64,000 bases of DNA from an uncultured Collinsella sp. (GTDB lineage Bacteria > Actinomycetota > Coriobacteriia > Coriobacteriales > Coriobacteriaceae). The position numbers were made by a program, and so were the translations under genes. The stretch lies in contig CABRHW010000001.1 in assembly GCA_902470765.1 (NCBI GenBank), positions 124,001-188,000 on the forward strand. The letters are read 5' to 3'. Under the pieces are notes generated by a model. That model was not told the origin of the DNA. It saw only the letters and a program-made list of their open reading frames with translations, and did no database searches. Below are positions 8,366-17,239 of this stretch, one piece after another (the stretch's first letter is position 1; each line of letters opens with the position of its first letter).

Positions 8366-8983
8366 CTAGGCGCGAGCCATGTGCAGCTTGATTACCTTGA
8401 AGATGATGTTGGCAACCGAGACGATAGGCCAAAGTGCCACCATCGTCATCGGGGCTAATTCGGGAACAACCGGAACCGCTCCGTGAATCACGCTGCCCAA
8501 CCAGTAAAAAAGCATCAGAACAACGACAGGAAGGCCCACGAGAACCACAAGTTCGATTAGCATAATCGTGATACCGATAATGCCGCCACCATAGACAAAG
8601 GGAAGCCTTACACCGCTGCAGTACAGCGAGATAATCACCTTCCAGGGACCAATCAGAAGCAGCGCCAGCAGAATCATATAGTCGAGCCCCAGCGAGCCCC
8701 CTCCCAGCACGTAATTGAAAAAGAGCACATAGAGCAACGAAATCACCGACGCTCGCGTAAGGGACCCGATGGACTCGCGAAGTGAATCTTGCAGGCAAGC
8801 AGCGGCCTCTGCATCCTCCGCCGCTTGAAACTGAGCCTCGACAGACTGGCTCTTAATCGGCCGGGCCTCAACGTAAATCGCATCTCCCGCCGTGCTGGCC
8901 GCAGCCGCGACCGTAGGCGTTCCGCACACGCCGCAGAATTTGGCGCCGTCGTTAATCTCTGCTCCACACTGTTTGCAATGCAT
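8366..8983 (-). CDS. Zinc-ribbon multi-pass membrane protein
   Basis: 205 aa. The N-terminal zinc ribbon uses Cys3, Cys6, Cys17 and Cys20 (CKQC...CGVC). After a soluble linker to about residue 75, four hydrophobic stretches (ASVISLLYVLFFNYVLGG, MILLALLLIGPWKVIISLY, GIIGITIMLIELVVLVGLP, and one near the C-terminus) suggest four membrane helices. GAAAGGA precedes the ATG. It lies upstream of the zinc-ribbon receptor-like gene at 6.7-8.2 kb on the same strand, with a 150-base gap in which I see no gene or clear terminator. Function unknown. Confidence 0.7.
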   Translation of the reverse strand: MHCKQCGAEINDGAKFCGVCGTPTVAAAASTAGDAIYVEARPIKSQSVEAQFQAAEDAEAAACLQDSLRESIGSLTRASVISLLYVLFFNYVLGGGSLGLDYMILLALLLIGPWKVIISLYCSGVRLPFVYGGGIIGITIMLIELVVLVGLPVVVLMLFYWLGSVIHGAVPVVPELAPMTMVALWPIVSVANIIFKVIKLHMARA

Positions 8984-9122
8984 GATCGGGTCCTTTCTCG
9001 TTACCCCTTTTCTTGGCGATCACAAGATACGATTTGTCGTTTATCCGATATAGAGATTTTGACCGGGTAATTTTCCTAAACGTGCTACGCTATTAAACCT
9101 GCAGCTAGAGACAGGGGTAACA

Positions 9123-10481
9123 ATGTTTGAGTTCTCCCAAACACGCACCGTTGAAGGTTCGATTCCGTTTAAGAAAGTCAACCTCATAGAGAACGAACCC
9201 AATAGGCCCGTTGGCGAGGCCCAGCTTGTCTTTGAACTCTACATGCCCACCGAGCTGGCCGGCAGCAAAAGCAACGAAGGACCCGCACACAGCGAGCGCC
9301 ATGCCGATCTAATCAGGCTGGCATCATGCATCGAACCCACCGCCGTTAAAGAGCAGCCCTTCCGCGCAAGCCTCTTTAACGTACTTGACTACGCCGAACA
9401 GACCGGGCCGCTTTTTGGCAAGCACGCAATTGAATCCGTACGCGATTGGGCCAATGCCGCGATGGCAGCACTTATTGCCATGCGCATCCAGGAATACCTC
9501 AACGGGAGCTGCACCATCGCAAAGGTCTCCGCATTGGAAAGAATCGAGAAATCAGTGGTAACCTGCGCGGCAAACGGGTCATCCTTCAAGATCTACACCA
9601 CTATCCTGAGGGCGGGCGGAGATTATACCAACTCATTCAAAAGCCTGCCCATCGTGCGCAAAATCGAATCCGATGCGGGATATTTCTACGCCTTTATGTT
9701 TATGATCGACGAGGAAGAATCCCTCGTTGCACTCAACGTGCTCTCTTTTGAACACGAGCTCACCGCCAATGACTTCAGTGTTTTGCAGGCGATGTTCTAC
9801 ATGGACGAAGACTCCAGCTTGGAGATTTCAGCACGACTCAAGGTCAACAATAGCGAGGAGAGCTTCTATGTAATCGACCCTCAAGCAGATATCCAGGAGC
9901 GCCGCGAAGAACTTGACGACGATGGCCGCGATGCGCTCACCGCTTTGGTGCAGGCGCTCGTGATCTCGCATCTCTCGGGCGCGCACGTGGATGTGTTCCA
10001 GGGCAACGAGTCCACAGGGTTCCTTTCCTTTGACAGCTATCTCTCGTGGCTCTGGTTTGATTTTTCGCGCAAGCTGAGCACCGTCAAAATTGGCTATTGC
10101 GAGCAGTGTGGACGCGCCTACTCACTTGCCGGACATCGAGGCGTCAAACGGCACTACTGCAGCGATCGATGCAAGACCGATGCCAAAAACGAGCGCACGC
10201 GCAAGGAGACGGCAAAGATACGCGAGTTGTTTGGAACGGGCGCCAGCGTACGCGACATCGCCAACGAGATAGAACGTCCCGCGGCCTACGTACGCTCGCA
10301 GCTCAATAAATGGACCAAGCTCAAGCACGATCTGGATGAAGACATTGAGTCAAACGGCTTTGACAGCTCCGAGCTACTCAAACGTTGCACCATTGAGAAG
10401 CTCGACCTCAACAACCTCCTCAACGCCAAGCGCAAAAAGCAGATTCAGGACTTCGCCAAGCTCAAGCGACTCGTTAAGTAG
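9123..10481 (+). CDS. Unknown protein with CGNR-like zinc finger and HTH-like C-terminus
   Basis: 452 aa, reading against its neighbours. The first 310 residues match no family I recognise. Residues about 326-350 carry YCEQCGRAYSL and HYCSDRCKTDAKN, a C-x2-C...C-S-x2-C finger like the CGNR or MYM type. This is followed by a probable helix-turn-helix (TGASVRDIANEIERPAAYVR), so DNA or RNA binding is plausible. AGGGG lies a few bases before the ATG. It is followed after 95 bases by an AAA-type ATPase on the same strand. It may be a regulator, but no target is evident. Confidence 0.65.
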   Translation: MFEFSQTRTVEGSIPFKKVNLIENEPNRPVGEAQLVFELYMPTELAGSKSNEGPAHSERHADLIRLASCIEPTAVKEQPFRASLFNVLDYAEQTGPLFGKHAIESVRDWANAAMAALIAMRIQEYLNGSCTIAKVSALERIEKSVVTCAANGSSFKIYTTILRAGGDYTNSFKSLPIVRKIESDAGYFYAFMFMIDEEESLVALNVLSFEHELTANDFSVLQAMFYMDEDSSLEISARLKVNNSEESFYVIDPQADIQERREELDDDGRDALTALVQALVISHLSGAHVDVFQGNESTGFLSFDSYLSWLWFDFSRKLSTVKIGYCEQCGRAYSLAGHRGVKRHYCSDRCKTDAKNERTRKETAKIRELFGTGASVRDIANEIERPAAYVRSQLNKWTKLKHDLDEDIESNGFDSSELLKRCTIEKLDLNNLLNAKRKKQIQDFAKLKRLVK

Positions 10482-10528
10482 AAGCCCTGTCATTTCTTCT
10501 CCGTCCGACTGGAAAATTGCTCACATAC

Positions 10529-10556
10529 GTGTTAGTACTATATATGTTAGTAACAC
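10529..10556 (+). promoter_or_regulatory. Operator-like repeat upstream of the DUF234 ATPase gene
   Basis: Two exact copies of TGTTAGTA start at 10530 and 10545, 15 bases apart. The whole unit is flanked by GTGTTA and TAACAC as an inverted repeat. It lies 20-48 bases before the ATG of the ATPase gene. A regulator site is inferred from spacing and symmetry only. Confidence 0.35.
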
Positions 10557-10576
10557 GCATATGAGCGAGGCATGCC

Positions 10577-11959
10577 ATGTTTGTCGGACGCCAGAGTGAG
10601 CTTGAGTCCCTAGAAACCGCTTATCAAAAGGGTTCCTTCCAGTTTGCCGTAGTCTACGGAAGGCGCCGCGTGGGCAAAACAAGCCTGCTTCGCGCTTTTA
10701 CGCAGGATAAGCCCAGTGTGATCTTCTTTACCGGGCAGCAAACCGTTGCAAGCGAAAACCTTGCGCTGCTCAGCCGCGAGATGCTTGGTGATAGTGCCGC
10801 AGGAGCAGCATTCCCTTCCATCCAGGTTGCACTCGAGTCCGTCTTTGAACGCGCCAAAGCGGAGCAAGTCATTCTGGTCATTGACGAGTATCCTTACCTC
10901 GCCGAGAGCGACCCGGGCGTGTCGTCGTGTCTGCAAACGCTTATCGACCGACACAAAGACAAGAGCAACCTGTTCTTGGTGCTCTGCGGATCGTCCATGA
11001 GTTTTATGGAACACCAGGTGCTAGGACACCAAAGTCCTCTCTATGGGCGCCGCACCATGCAGTTGCGCATCGACCCCTTTGTCGTTTTCGATGTAGCGCA
11101 AATGCTTCCCGATGCACCCATCGAGAGAATTATCGAGCTGTATTCCGTTGTCGGCGGCATGCCGCTCTATTTATCGCAGCTTGATAGCACGCGCTCCACG
11201 CAATGGAACCTTGAGCACGCTCTGTTGCGCCAAGATGCGTTTCTGTACGCCGAGCCCCAGAACTATCTGTTGCAGGAAGTCCGAAGCCCGGCTATCTACA
11301 ATGGCGTCATAGCCGCCATCGCTAACGGCTGTGTACGTCCCAAGGAAATCGCCGATGTCACCCGACTCGCAACGCCACAAGTCGCGCGATTACTCGACGC
11401 ATTGATTGATCTGCGAATCGTTGAACGCGTCACGCCCGTTGCCAAAGCAACAAAACGTCAGGTGGTCTATCGAATCTGCGATAACCTGTTCAGGTTTTGG
11501 TATCGATTTGTTCCGCAGTACACGGGAACAATTGAAGAGGGGCTCGGAGCCGCTGTTGCCGCGCGTATCGTCAAGCGCGATTTGTCTACCTTCGTGGGCC
11601 CCACATTTGAAGAGGTATGCCGCCAGTGGTTGATACGACAGGTCGTTGAGGGCGAGCTGGATGTACTGCCCAAGGCAATCGGCTCTTGGTGGGGCACTAA
11701 CCCGGCAACGCGTCACCAAGAAGAGATTGACATTGTATTAGAGGATGCCGATGGCGAGCTCGTCGTTGGCGAGTGCAAATGGAGAAACGAGCCCGTAGAT
11801 ACCGACGTTCTTGAAACACTCGAGCGGCGCAGTGCGCTGCTGGGCCGGCCGATCAAACAGTATTACTTGTTTAGCAAGGGTGGATTTAGCGAAGCGTGTC
11901 AAAATAGAGCGGCTCAAGCAAGCAGCGCGAGGCTTGTTGGACTCGAGCAGCTACTATAA
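10577..11959 (+). CDS. ATP-binding protein, DUF234 family (AAA ATPase plus nuclease-like C-terminus)
   Basis: 460 aa. Walker A is GRRRVGKTSLL (about residues 28-38) and Walker B is VILVIDEYPYL (about 94-104). The family is the archaeal-type AAA ATPase with a C-terminal DUF234 domain. Near residues 383-405, EIDIVLEDADGELVVGECKW fits a PD-(D/E)xK nuclease-like core (D...ExK). A winged-helix region (RPKEIADVTRLATPQVARLL) precedes it. These proteins are common in gut bacteria and archaea, with an uncertain role. It is closed by a strong terminator directly after the stop. Confidence 0.85.
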   Translation: MFVGRQSELESLETAYQKGSFQFAVVYGRRRVGKTSLLRAFTQDKPSVIFFTGQQTVASENLALLSREMLGDSAAGAAFPSIQVALESVFERAKAEQVILVIDEYPYLAESDPGVSSCLQTLIDRHKDKSNLFLVLCGSSMSFMEHQVLGHQSPLYGRRTMQLRIDPFVVFDVAQMLPDAPIERIIELYSVVGGMPLYLSQLDSTRSTQWNLEHALLRQDAFLYAEPQNYLLQEVRSPAIYNGVIAAIANGCVRPKEIADVTRLATPQVARLLDALIDLRIVERVTPVAKATKRQVVYRICDNLFRFWYRFVPQYTGTIEEGLGAAVAARIVKRDLSTFVGPTFEEVCRQWLIRQVVEGELDVLPKAIGSWWGTNPATRHQEEIDIVLEDADGELVVGECKWRNEPVDTDVLETLERRSALLGRPIKQYYLFSKGGFSEACQNRAAQASSARLVGLEQLL

Positions 11960-11960
11960 G

Positions 11961-12000
11961 AAAGGGGCTTGGAAACAGTTTTCCAAGCCCCTTTCAGTTT
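11961..12000. terminator. Bidirectional terminator between convergent genes
   Basis: A 15-bp perfect stem (AAAGGGGCTTGGAAA and its complement, 11961-11975 and 11980-11994) with a 4-base loop, followed on the plus strand by CAGTTTTT. It sits between the ATPase gene and the end of the leftward zinc-ribbon gene. Confidence 0.85.
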
Positions 12001-13620
12001 TTATTCGATTCCCACCTTTTTGAGCGTATCTTTGGTGACTGCCGCAACTTGATTGGGATCGACGTGGGATTCCCCCGAAATAGTGCCGTAACCTGAGGTT
12101 GAAAAATCAAGGAAATAATATGTCCGGTAATTGTGCCCATAGCCAAATTGCTGATATAGGGCATTATAGTCCGTCTCGGAAATTTCCTTGCCCTCCGACG
12201 CACAATAGTATTCGTAGCCATTGCCCTCGCTCGGCGCAACTCCCCAGGACTCGTAGTTGCTTACAAGCGAAAAAGCATCGCTTTTCTTGCCATATACCGA
12301 AGTATTGTCCCCGGCCAAAACCTGCCTTCCAGCAAGCAATGCCGTAATAGCATTGCTCATCTCATATGTTCTTTGGCTTACGAGGATGCTGTCGTCATCC
12401 GCTTTAATCAGCGGAAGAAACATCGTTCCTCCGTTGCTGTTATCAAGCCAATTTTGACTGTAAAGCCTCTTGATGCCACCATCAGCTGACGACCAAACCT
12501 CTACGGTGTAGGACTTCTGAAGTCCCTCCATATCTCCATTCCAGGCACTCTTTAGTTCGGCATCGCTCATACCGTTCACAACGGTCAAGAGCTCAGGCTG
12601 GCCATCCTGATCAAAATCAACGAGGTCGACAAGACAAAGCCCTCGCATCGCATAGACAGAATCAGTCACCTCAGCAATTTGCGGCTCTCCATAGCACGCG
12701 AGGTATTCCTGGCACTTTTGCTTGTAAGCGGCATGCGTAGCGGTATTGTCCGCAGCGGTGCCTCCATCCTTCTTGTCGCCTTCGCCTGTCTTTGTATCGG
12801 CCTCGTTGGCCTTAGGCACCTCGAGGGAAACCTCTTTTACGGCATCAGCGGATTTAGAGTTATCGACGACTTTGACGGGAATACTCCACTCGACTTTTGA
12901 CTTGGAGTCCTTAACGGTGAGGGTATATTTCCCCGGTTTAACATCGGGAAACTGGCTTACCGTGAAGCCCTCGTCACCCTTAACCTCAGCATTGGTGCTG
13001 TAGCCGTTGTCGCCGTTCAGGGTCACCGAGTACTTCTTGAGTTTCTCGCCCTTTGCGTCGGTCGGGGTGATCTTGGATTCTTGGACCACCACGATGGCCT
13101 TGTCCTGGCCGTAATGGGCAACGTCGCCGCCGGACTTGCTAAAGAACAGCAGGTAGCTAAAGATGGCAATGACTGCCAGGCCAACGACGACACCAACGAT
13201 ATAGAGCGCCTTGGGCTCCTTTTTCTGTGCGGATGCATTCGCCGCAGGAGCAGGGGCTGGCGCCGCGACGGGCTTGGCAACCGGATTGCTCAGTTTTGGT
13301 CGGTCGGCACGCACGGCTGGAATCGAAGGCGTTGCACCGGACGACACGTCGTCTTTAGGTTGGTCGTCTTCTTCGTCCGCTACGGGCTCGCTCTCCACGG
13401 GCGACTTTTCCTCCCCCGCCTCGGCACCGGCGAAAGGCTCCTTCTCCGTTTCGTCGCTAGCGAAAATCTCTTCCGCAGCCTCATTGATAACGGAAGGTTC
13501 TTCTGCCACTTCGTTGCTGACAGAGTTCAGCACCGCCTTTGCATCTTCGAGTGCATAGCCGCACTCGGTGCAGTATCGCAAATCGCCATCAAGCTCAAAT
13601 CCACAGTTGGGACAGAACAT
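12001..13620 (-). CDS. Zinc-ribbon, single-pass membrane protein with outer domain
   Basis: 539 aa. N-terminal zinc ribbon (Cys3, Cys6, Cys17, Cys20: CPNC...CTEC), a long acidic linker to about residue 130, one membrane helix (YIVGVVVGLAVIAIFSYLLF, about 138-157) and an outer part of about 380 residues. The first outer portion looks like a beta-sandwich (GKYTLTVKDSKSKVEWSIPV). Further on, LVDFDQDGQPELLTV repeats the DxDxDGxxELL motif of the 6.7-8.2 kb protein. It starts two bases after the upstream stop (TAACATG-type junction) with AAGGAGG before the ATG, so the two are coupled. Receptor-like; function unknown. Confidence 0.75.
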   Translation of the reverse strand: MFCPNCGFELDGDLRYCTECGYALEDAKAVLNSVSNEVAEEPSVINEAAEEIFASDETEKEPFAGAEAGEEKSPVESEPVADEEDDQPKDDVSSGATPSIPAVRADRPKLSNPVAKPVAAPAPAPAANASAQKKEPKALYIVGVVVGLAVIAIFSYLLFFSKSGGDVAHYGQDKAIVVVQESKITPTDAKGEKLKKYSVTLNGDNGYSTNAEVKGDEGFTVSQFPDVKPGKYTLTVKDSKSKVEWSIPVKVVDNSKSADAVKEVSLEVPKANEADTKTGEGDKKDGGTAADNTATHAAYKQKCQEYLACYGEPQIAEVTDSVYAMRGLCLVDLVDFDQDGQPELLTVVNGMSDAELKSAWNGDMEGLQKSYTVEVWSSADGGIKRLYSQNWLDNSNGGTMFLPLIKADDDSILVSQRTYEMSNAITALLAGRQVLAGDNTSVYGKKSDAFSLVSNYESWGVAPSEGNGYEYYCASEGKEISETDYNALYQQFGYGHNYRTYYFLDFSTSGYGTISGESHVDPNQVAAVTKDTLKKVGIE

Positions 13621-13621
13621 G

Positions 13622-14839
13622 TTAGTCCTCCTTATCGACTTTCACCGTTGTACCGTCCTTGACCTCATCGGGGGTTACTTCGGACCCCACTTGAGACCCA
13701 TCATCCCAAGACGCAACCAAAATCTCGCAATTGCCGTCCGCAAAAGAACCGAGCTCATAGTCTTCGGTGCGATACACCAGTCCCTTGGATGTCACATACA
13801 AGCATGTTGAGCCCTTGATTGAATAGTCTGAGGAATTGCTCCGCATGAGCATAGAATTGTAATCAGACGGATACTCTCTGCCCATTTCCGTAAGATACGG
13901 CCAAACTGCCGAACTCATAGAACTGCCAAGATCCTCGGTATCAATGCCAAACATGTCCTGAGGGCTGACAGTATCACCCGTATGCAAATCAAAAATAACA
14001 CCAGTCACATACGTGTCGCCATGCGGACCCCATCCCGTCGAATAGCGCTCGTCACGGATACAAAAATAGTTCTCATCCATGTACGTAACCGTCACGTTTC
14101 TCGATATGCAGGGAAATTCGCCGTCGGGGTACAGCTCAGCATCTGATTGCTCATTATCTGATGCTCGATTCGTTCGCTCCGCATCAATTTGAAGGGGCTC
14201 GAGAATCGCCTTGTTAATTTTGTCTGCGACGTCGTCTTTGGCGGAGCTCTTAAGTTGCGGATAGGACCATTCCACGTCAGTCCGCTCGCCCTGATTGAGC
14301 ATAGGGTCGACCGGAGCAGACACCGTCAATGACTTTGCCTCCAACGTATAGACAACTTCTTCGGCCGCCCCCTCGTCCTTCTTGGGTCTTTCGGTCGCTT
14401 GCTCCTGTTGCACGGATTGCTGCTGGAGATTGGGCTCGATGACGTTCTTGTAGAGCATGAAAGCAGCGTAAGCGATGCCTGCCGCGGCGATAAATGCGGC
14501 GATCATGATAGCAAACTGCGGCACCAGGCGGTTACCGACCTGACAGCGTTGCATAAAGAGGTTGTACATCTGGGAGTGACCGCTACCCGCGGTCTTCGAG
14601 ACCGGCTCGGGACTCGGTTCTGCTGTGGACTCGACATTCGCGGATCCTATCGCAGAGTCCGTTTCGGTATTTGCAGACTCCAACATGACTTCAGCGGACG
14701 AGGATTCTCGCGCCAGCGGCTCGGCGCCGGACCCTTCCTCGGCCGCAGTTTTACCCGAGAGTCCTTCCAAGGGCAGCCCGCATTCGGTACAGTACCGCGC
14801 ATCGTCACTGATCTTGCTACCGCATTTGGGGCAAAACAT
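13622..14839 (-). CDS. Zinc-ribbon membrane protein with RsiV-like (DUF3298-type) outer domain
   Basis: 405 aa. Zinc ribbon Cys3/Cys6/Cys17/Cys20 (CPKC...CTEC), a linker, then YNLFMQRCQVGNRLVPQF and a membrane helix at about 110-135. The outer domain (about 165-405) resembles the DUF3298/RsiV C-terminal fold: paired strands around WSYPQLKSSAKDDVADKINK, GWGPHGDTYVTGVIFDLHTG and DTVSPQDMFG. RsiV is a lysozyme-sensing anti-sigma factor, but no sigma-binding domain is visible here; a zinc ribbon replaces it. The start at 14839 has GGAGAAG upstream; the longer frame to 14917 lacks a ribosome site. Confidence 0.75.
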   Translation of the reverse strand: MFCPKCGSKISDDARYCTECGLPLEGLSGKTAAEEGSGAEPLARESSSAEVMLESANTETDSAIGSANVESTAEPSPEPVSKTAGSGHSQMYNLFMQRCQVGNRLVPQFAIMIAAFIAAAGIAYAAFMLYKNVIEPNLQQQSVQQEQATERPKKDEGAAEEVVYTLEAKSLTVSAPVDPMLNQGERTDVEWSYPQLKSSAKDDVADKINKAILEPLQIDAERTNRASDNEQSDAELYPDGEFPCISRNVTVTYMDENYFCIRDERYSTGWGPHGDTYVTGVIFDLHTGDTVSPQDMFGIDTEDLGSSMSSAVWPYLTEMGREYPSDYNSMLMRSNSSDYSIKGSTCLYVTSKGLVYRTEDYELGSFADGNCEILVASWDDGSQVGSEVTPDEVKDGTTVKVDKED

Positions 14840-14980
14840 GGGCTTTCTTCTCCGATTCCCTTTAGTCTCACTGAGTCGTAAGTTACTCACGTGCTGTACG
14901 CTACGTAGTTTAACCATTTCTTAAGCAAGCCAATGGACCGCTTGAACAGACGCATACCCACTCAAGTGACCCTATACCGG

Positions 14981-15142
14981 CTAGTTATCCTGGCTCATGG
15001 CATGAGTGTCAGTGTAAGAATTTTCGCTGAACAGGTCCGCCCCCTCGAAGTCCGAGCCGATGCTCAACTTGAAGCCATTTTTTGCCGAGATGGAGAAATC
15101 GCCGCTGATATCCATATCATGCTCGCGCCCAACCGCCCTCAT
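14981..15142 (-). CDS. Possible small protein or C-terminal remnant
   Basis: 53 aa, found by translating the gap between the RsiV-like gene and purN. The translation (DISGDFSISAKNGFKLSIGS, then DFEGADLFSENSYTDTHAMSQ) has the alternating pattern of real protein, unlike shadow frames. There is only a weak ribosome site (GGTGGG, ten bases before the ATG). It could be a short gene preceding the RsiV-like gene or the tail of a lost larger gene. Apart from this and the terminator at 15197-15243, I see nothing else in 14840-15289. Confidence 0.35.
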   Translation of the reverse strand: MRAVGREHDMDISGDFSISAKNGFKLSIGSDFEGADLFSENSYTDTHAMSQDN

Positions 15143-15196
15143 TTTCCGAAGTCCCACCCGTCACGTTATCAGGAGCCCGAAGTCAAAGAGATAGTA

Positions 15197-15243
15197 AAAG
15201 CCGATTGGGGCACATGTGATTCCATATGCCCCAATCGGCTTTA
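15197..15243 (-). terminator. Terminator after purN
   Basis: A 16-bp perfect stem (arms at 15197-15212 and 15228-15243, core GCCGATTGGGGCA) with a loop that can pair further. On the minus strand it is followed by TTTTACT. It closes the leftward purF/purM/purN group. Confidence 0.75.
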
Positions 15244-15289
15244 TAGTCGTTTACGCCTCAGAGAAACCTAGGTGACCCGTTTGCACGCG

Positions 15290-15988
15290 CTAGCGCGCTG
15301 CATCAATTGCGACCTTGCCGCTCTCCAGCACGTGGACGCGGCCGTCGGCGAGCATCTGCACGACCTCGGGATACAGCACGTGCTCAATCGCATGGATATG
15401 CTCCTCGAGCGTGTCGACGTCCCAGCCTTCCTCGACAGCCAGCACACGCTGGGCGATGATGGGGCCGTTGTCGTAAATCTCGTTGGCAAAGTGCACAGTC
15501 ACGCCGGTCACCTTGACGCCGCGCGCAAAGGCATCGTCGATCGCATGAGCACCGGTAAAACTCGGCAGCAGCGCCGGGTGTAGGTTGACCACGCGATTGG
15601 GGAACGCCGCCAGCAGCGGCGTGTGCACCATGCGCATGTAACCGGCCATGACCACATATTCGCAGCCGCGCTCGAGCAGCTCATGCGCGATGATCTCGTC
15701 GGCGGCGATGGGGTCGGCATAGACATCCTTGGACAGCGTGAGCGTCTGAATGCCCGCACGCTCGGCGCGTTGCAAGCCCTTGGCCGAAGGACGGCTGGAC
15801 ACCACCAGCTCAATCGAGGCGTTGAGCTTGCCGCCGACGATCAGATCGATCAGCGCCTGCAGGTTGGTACCCGAACCGCTGATAAGCACGCCGATCTTGA
15901 GCGGCTCGTCCGTATCGGTGCCGGTCGGACGGGTGTAGGGCACAAAGCCCAGGCCCTCGGCAGCAGCCATCCGCTCGTTAGCGCTCAT
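15290..15988 (-). CDS. purN: Phosphoribosylglycinamide formyltransferase
   Basis: 232 aa. It transfers a formyl group from 10-formyl-tetrahydrofolate to GAR in purine synthesis, in the cytoplasm. Signatures: KIGVLISGSGTNLQALID at about residue 31, the active-site stretch NLHPALLPSFTGAHAIDDA, and GVTVHF...DNGPII. The start overlaps the purM stop by about 11 bases, so coupling is likely; a second ATG six codons in is possible. The N-terminal 29 residues before the domain are extra compared with typical PurN. Confidence 0.95.
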   Translation of the reverse strand: MSANERMAAAEGLGFVPYTRPTGTDTDEPLKIGVLISGSGTNLQALIDLIVGGKLNASIELVVSSRPSAKGLQRAERAGIQTLTLSKDVYADPIAADEIIAHELLERGCEYVVMAGYMRMVHTPLLAAFPNRVVNLHPALLPSFTGAHAIDDAFARGVKVTGVTVHFANEIYDNGPIIAQRVLAVEEGWDVDTLEEHIHAIEHVLYPEVVQMLADGRVHVLESGKVAIDAAR

Positions 15989-17081
15989 CGGAGTACACGA
16001 CCTTACCGGAACCCTCGACGCACTCGCCCACGCGGAACGGCTTCTCGCCCAGCGCGACCAGGGCCTCGGTCACGGCGGCCTCGTCCTCGGGGGCGACGAT
16101 CAGGCACAGGCCAACGCCCATGTTGAAGGTCTTGCATGCCTCGTTGGGCGCGAGCTCGGCCTGACGCGACATGTAGGTGATGACGGGCGGAACGTCCCAG
16201 CCCATCTCGGCGCCGTTGCGGGTGACCACGGCATCGACGTCGTCGGCGAGCGCGCGGTTGAGGTTCTCGGTAATACCGCCGCCGGTGATATGGGCAATGG
16301 CATGAACGTTGGCGCCACCGTGGAGCAGCTCCAGAATCGGCTTGACGTAGATGCGCGTGGGGGCCAGCAGAGCGTCGGCCAGCGAAGCACCGCCGAGCTC
16401 CTCGAGCGGACGGCTCAGCTCCTCGGCCTTAGCGGCAGCGTCGGGCGTGCCCGGCTTGATGCCGTCGACACCGATAACCTTGCGCACGAGCGAGTAACCG
16501 TTGGAGTGCACGCCGGTGGAAGGCAGGCCCAGGATCACATCGCCGGGGCGAACGTTCGCGGGGTCGAGCATCTTGGGACGGTCGACGACGCCCACGGTAA
16601 AGCCGGCGAGGTCGTAGTCGGCCGGAGCCATGACGCCCGGGTGCTCGGCCATCTCGCCGCCCACGAGCGCGCAGCCTGCGAGCTTGCAGCCGTCGGCCAC
16701 GCCCTTGATGATCTTTGCCATGTGCTCGGCCTCAATGTGGCCGATGGCAACGTAATCCAGGAAGAACAGCGGCTCGGCGCCCGAAGCCAAAATGTCATTG
16801 ACGCACATGGCGACCAGGTCCTGGCCCACCGTCTCGTGACGGTCCATGATCTGGGCGAGCACGAGCTTGGTGCCCACGCCGTCGGTGCCGCTGATCAGGA
16901 TCGGGTCTTCCATATCCTTAAGCGCGGCGGCCGAGAACAGGCCACCAAAGCCACCGATGCCGCCGATGACCTCGGGGCGGTTGGTGTCCTTGACCATCTG
17001 CTTAATAGCGTCGACGGCGCGGCCGCCCTCGGCGGTATCGACGCCGGCGTCCTCGTACGTCACATGCTTGCTGTCGCCCAT
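15978..17081 (-). CDS. purM: Phosphoribosylformylglycinamidine cyclo-ligase (AIR synthetase)
   Basis: 367 aa, close to the usual 340-350. It closes the imidazole ring (FGAM to AIR, ATP-dependent). Recognised by YEDAGVDTAEGGRAVDAIK at the start, ISGTDGVGTKLVLA, CVNDILASGAEPLFFLDYVA and ALVGGEMAEHPGVM. GAGAGGAAGG precedes the ATG. It overlaps purN downstream and follows purF after a gap of about 157 bases holding a hairpin. Confidence 0.96.
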   Translation of the reverse strand: MGDSKHVTYEDAGVDTAEGGRAVDAIKQMVKDTNRPEVIGGIGGFGGLFSAAALKDMEDPILISGTDGVGTKLVLAQIMDRHETVGQDLVAMCVNDILASGAEPLFFLDYVAIGHIEAEHMAKIIKGVADGCKLAGCALVGGEMAEHPGVMAPADYDLAGFTVGVVDRPKMLDPANVRPGDVILGLPSTGVHSNGYSLVRKVIGVDGIKPGTPDAAAKAEELSRPLEELGGASLADALLAPTRIYVKPILELLHGGANVHAIAHITGGGITENLNRALADDVDAVVTRNGAEMGWDVPPVITYMSRQAELAPNEACKTFNMGVGLCLIVAPEDEAAVTEALVALGEKPFRVGECVEGSGKVVYSDER

Positions 17082-17214
17082 CTGAGCCTTCCTCTCCCAC
17101 TACCGTGGCGCCGCGCGGGCGCCAAACGGTGCTCATAGTTGCGTTCATTTCGGCGCGCGCCATAACAGCACGCGCCGTCATATCAACAAAACAGCAGGTA
17201 AAACCTACCAAAAT

Positions 17215-17239
17215 AAACCTGTCCCTACATGGCAGGTTT
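17215..17239 (-). terminator. Probable terminator directly after purF
   Basis: Short hairpin AAACCTG/CAGGTTT (17215-17221 and 17233-17239) starting at the purF stop and followed on the minus strand by ATTTTGG. It is weak and may allow read-through into purM. Confidence 0.45.

Noticed and set aside
14933..15271. Plus-strand 112-codon frame before purN
   Set aside because: It runs through the purN terminator hairpin and has no ribosome site. The opposite strand gives a more protein-like translation.
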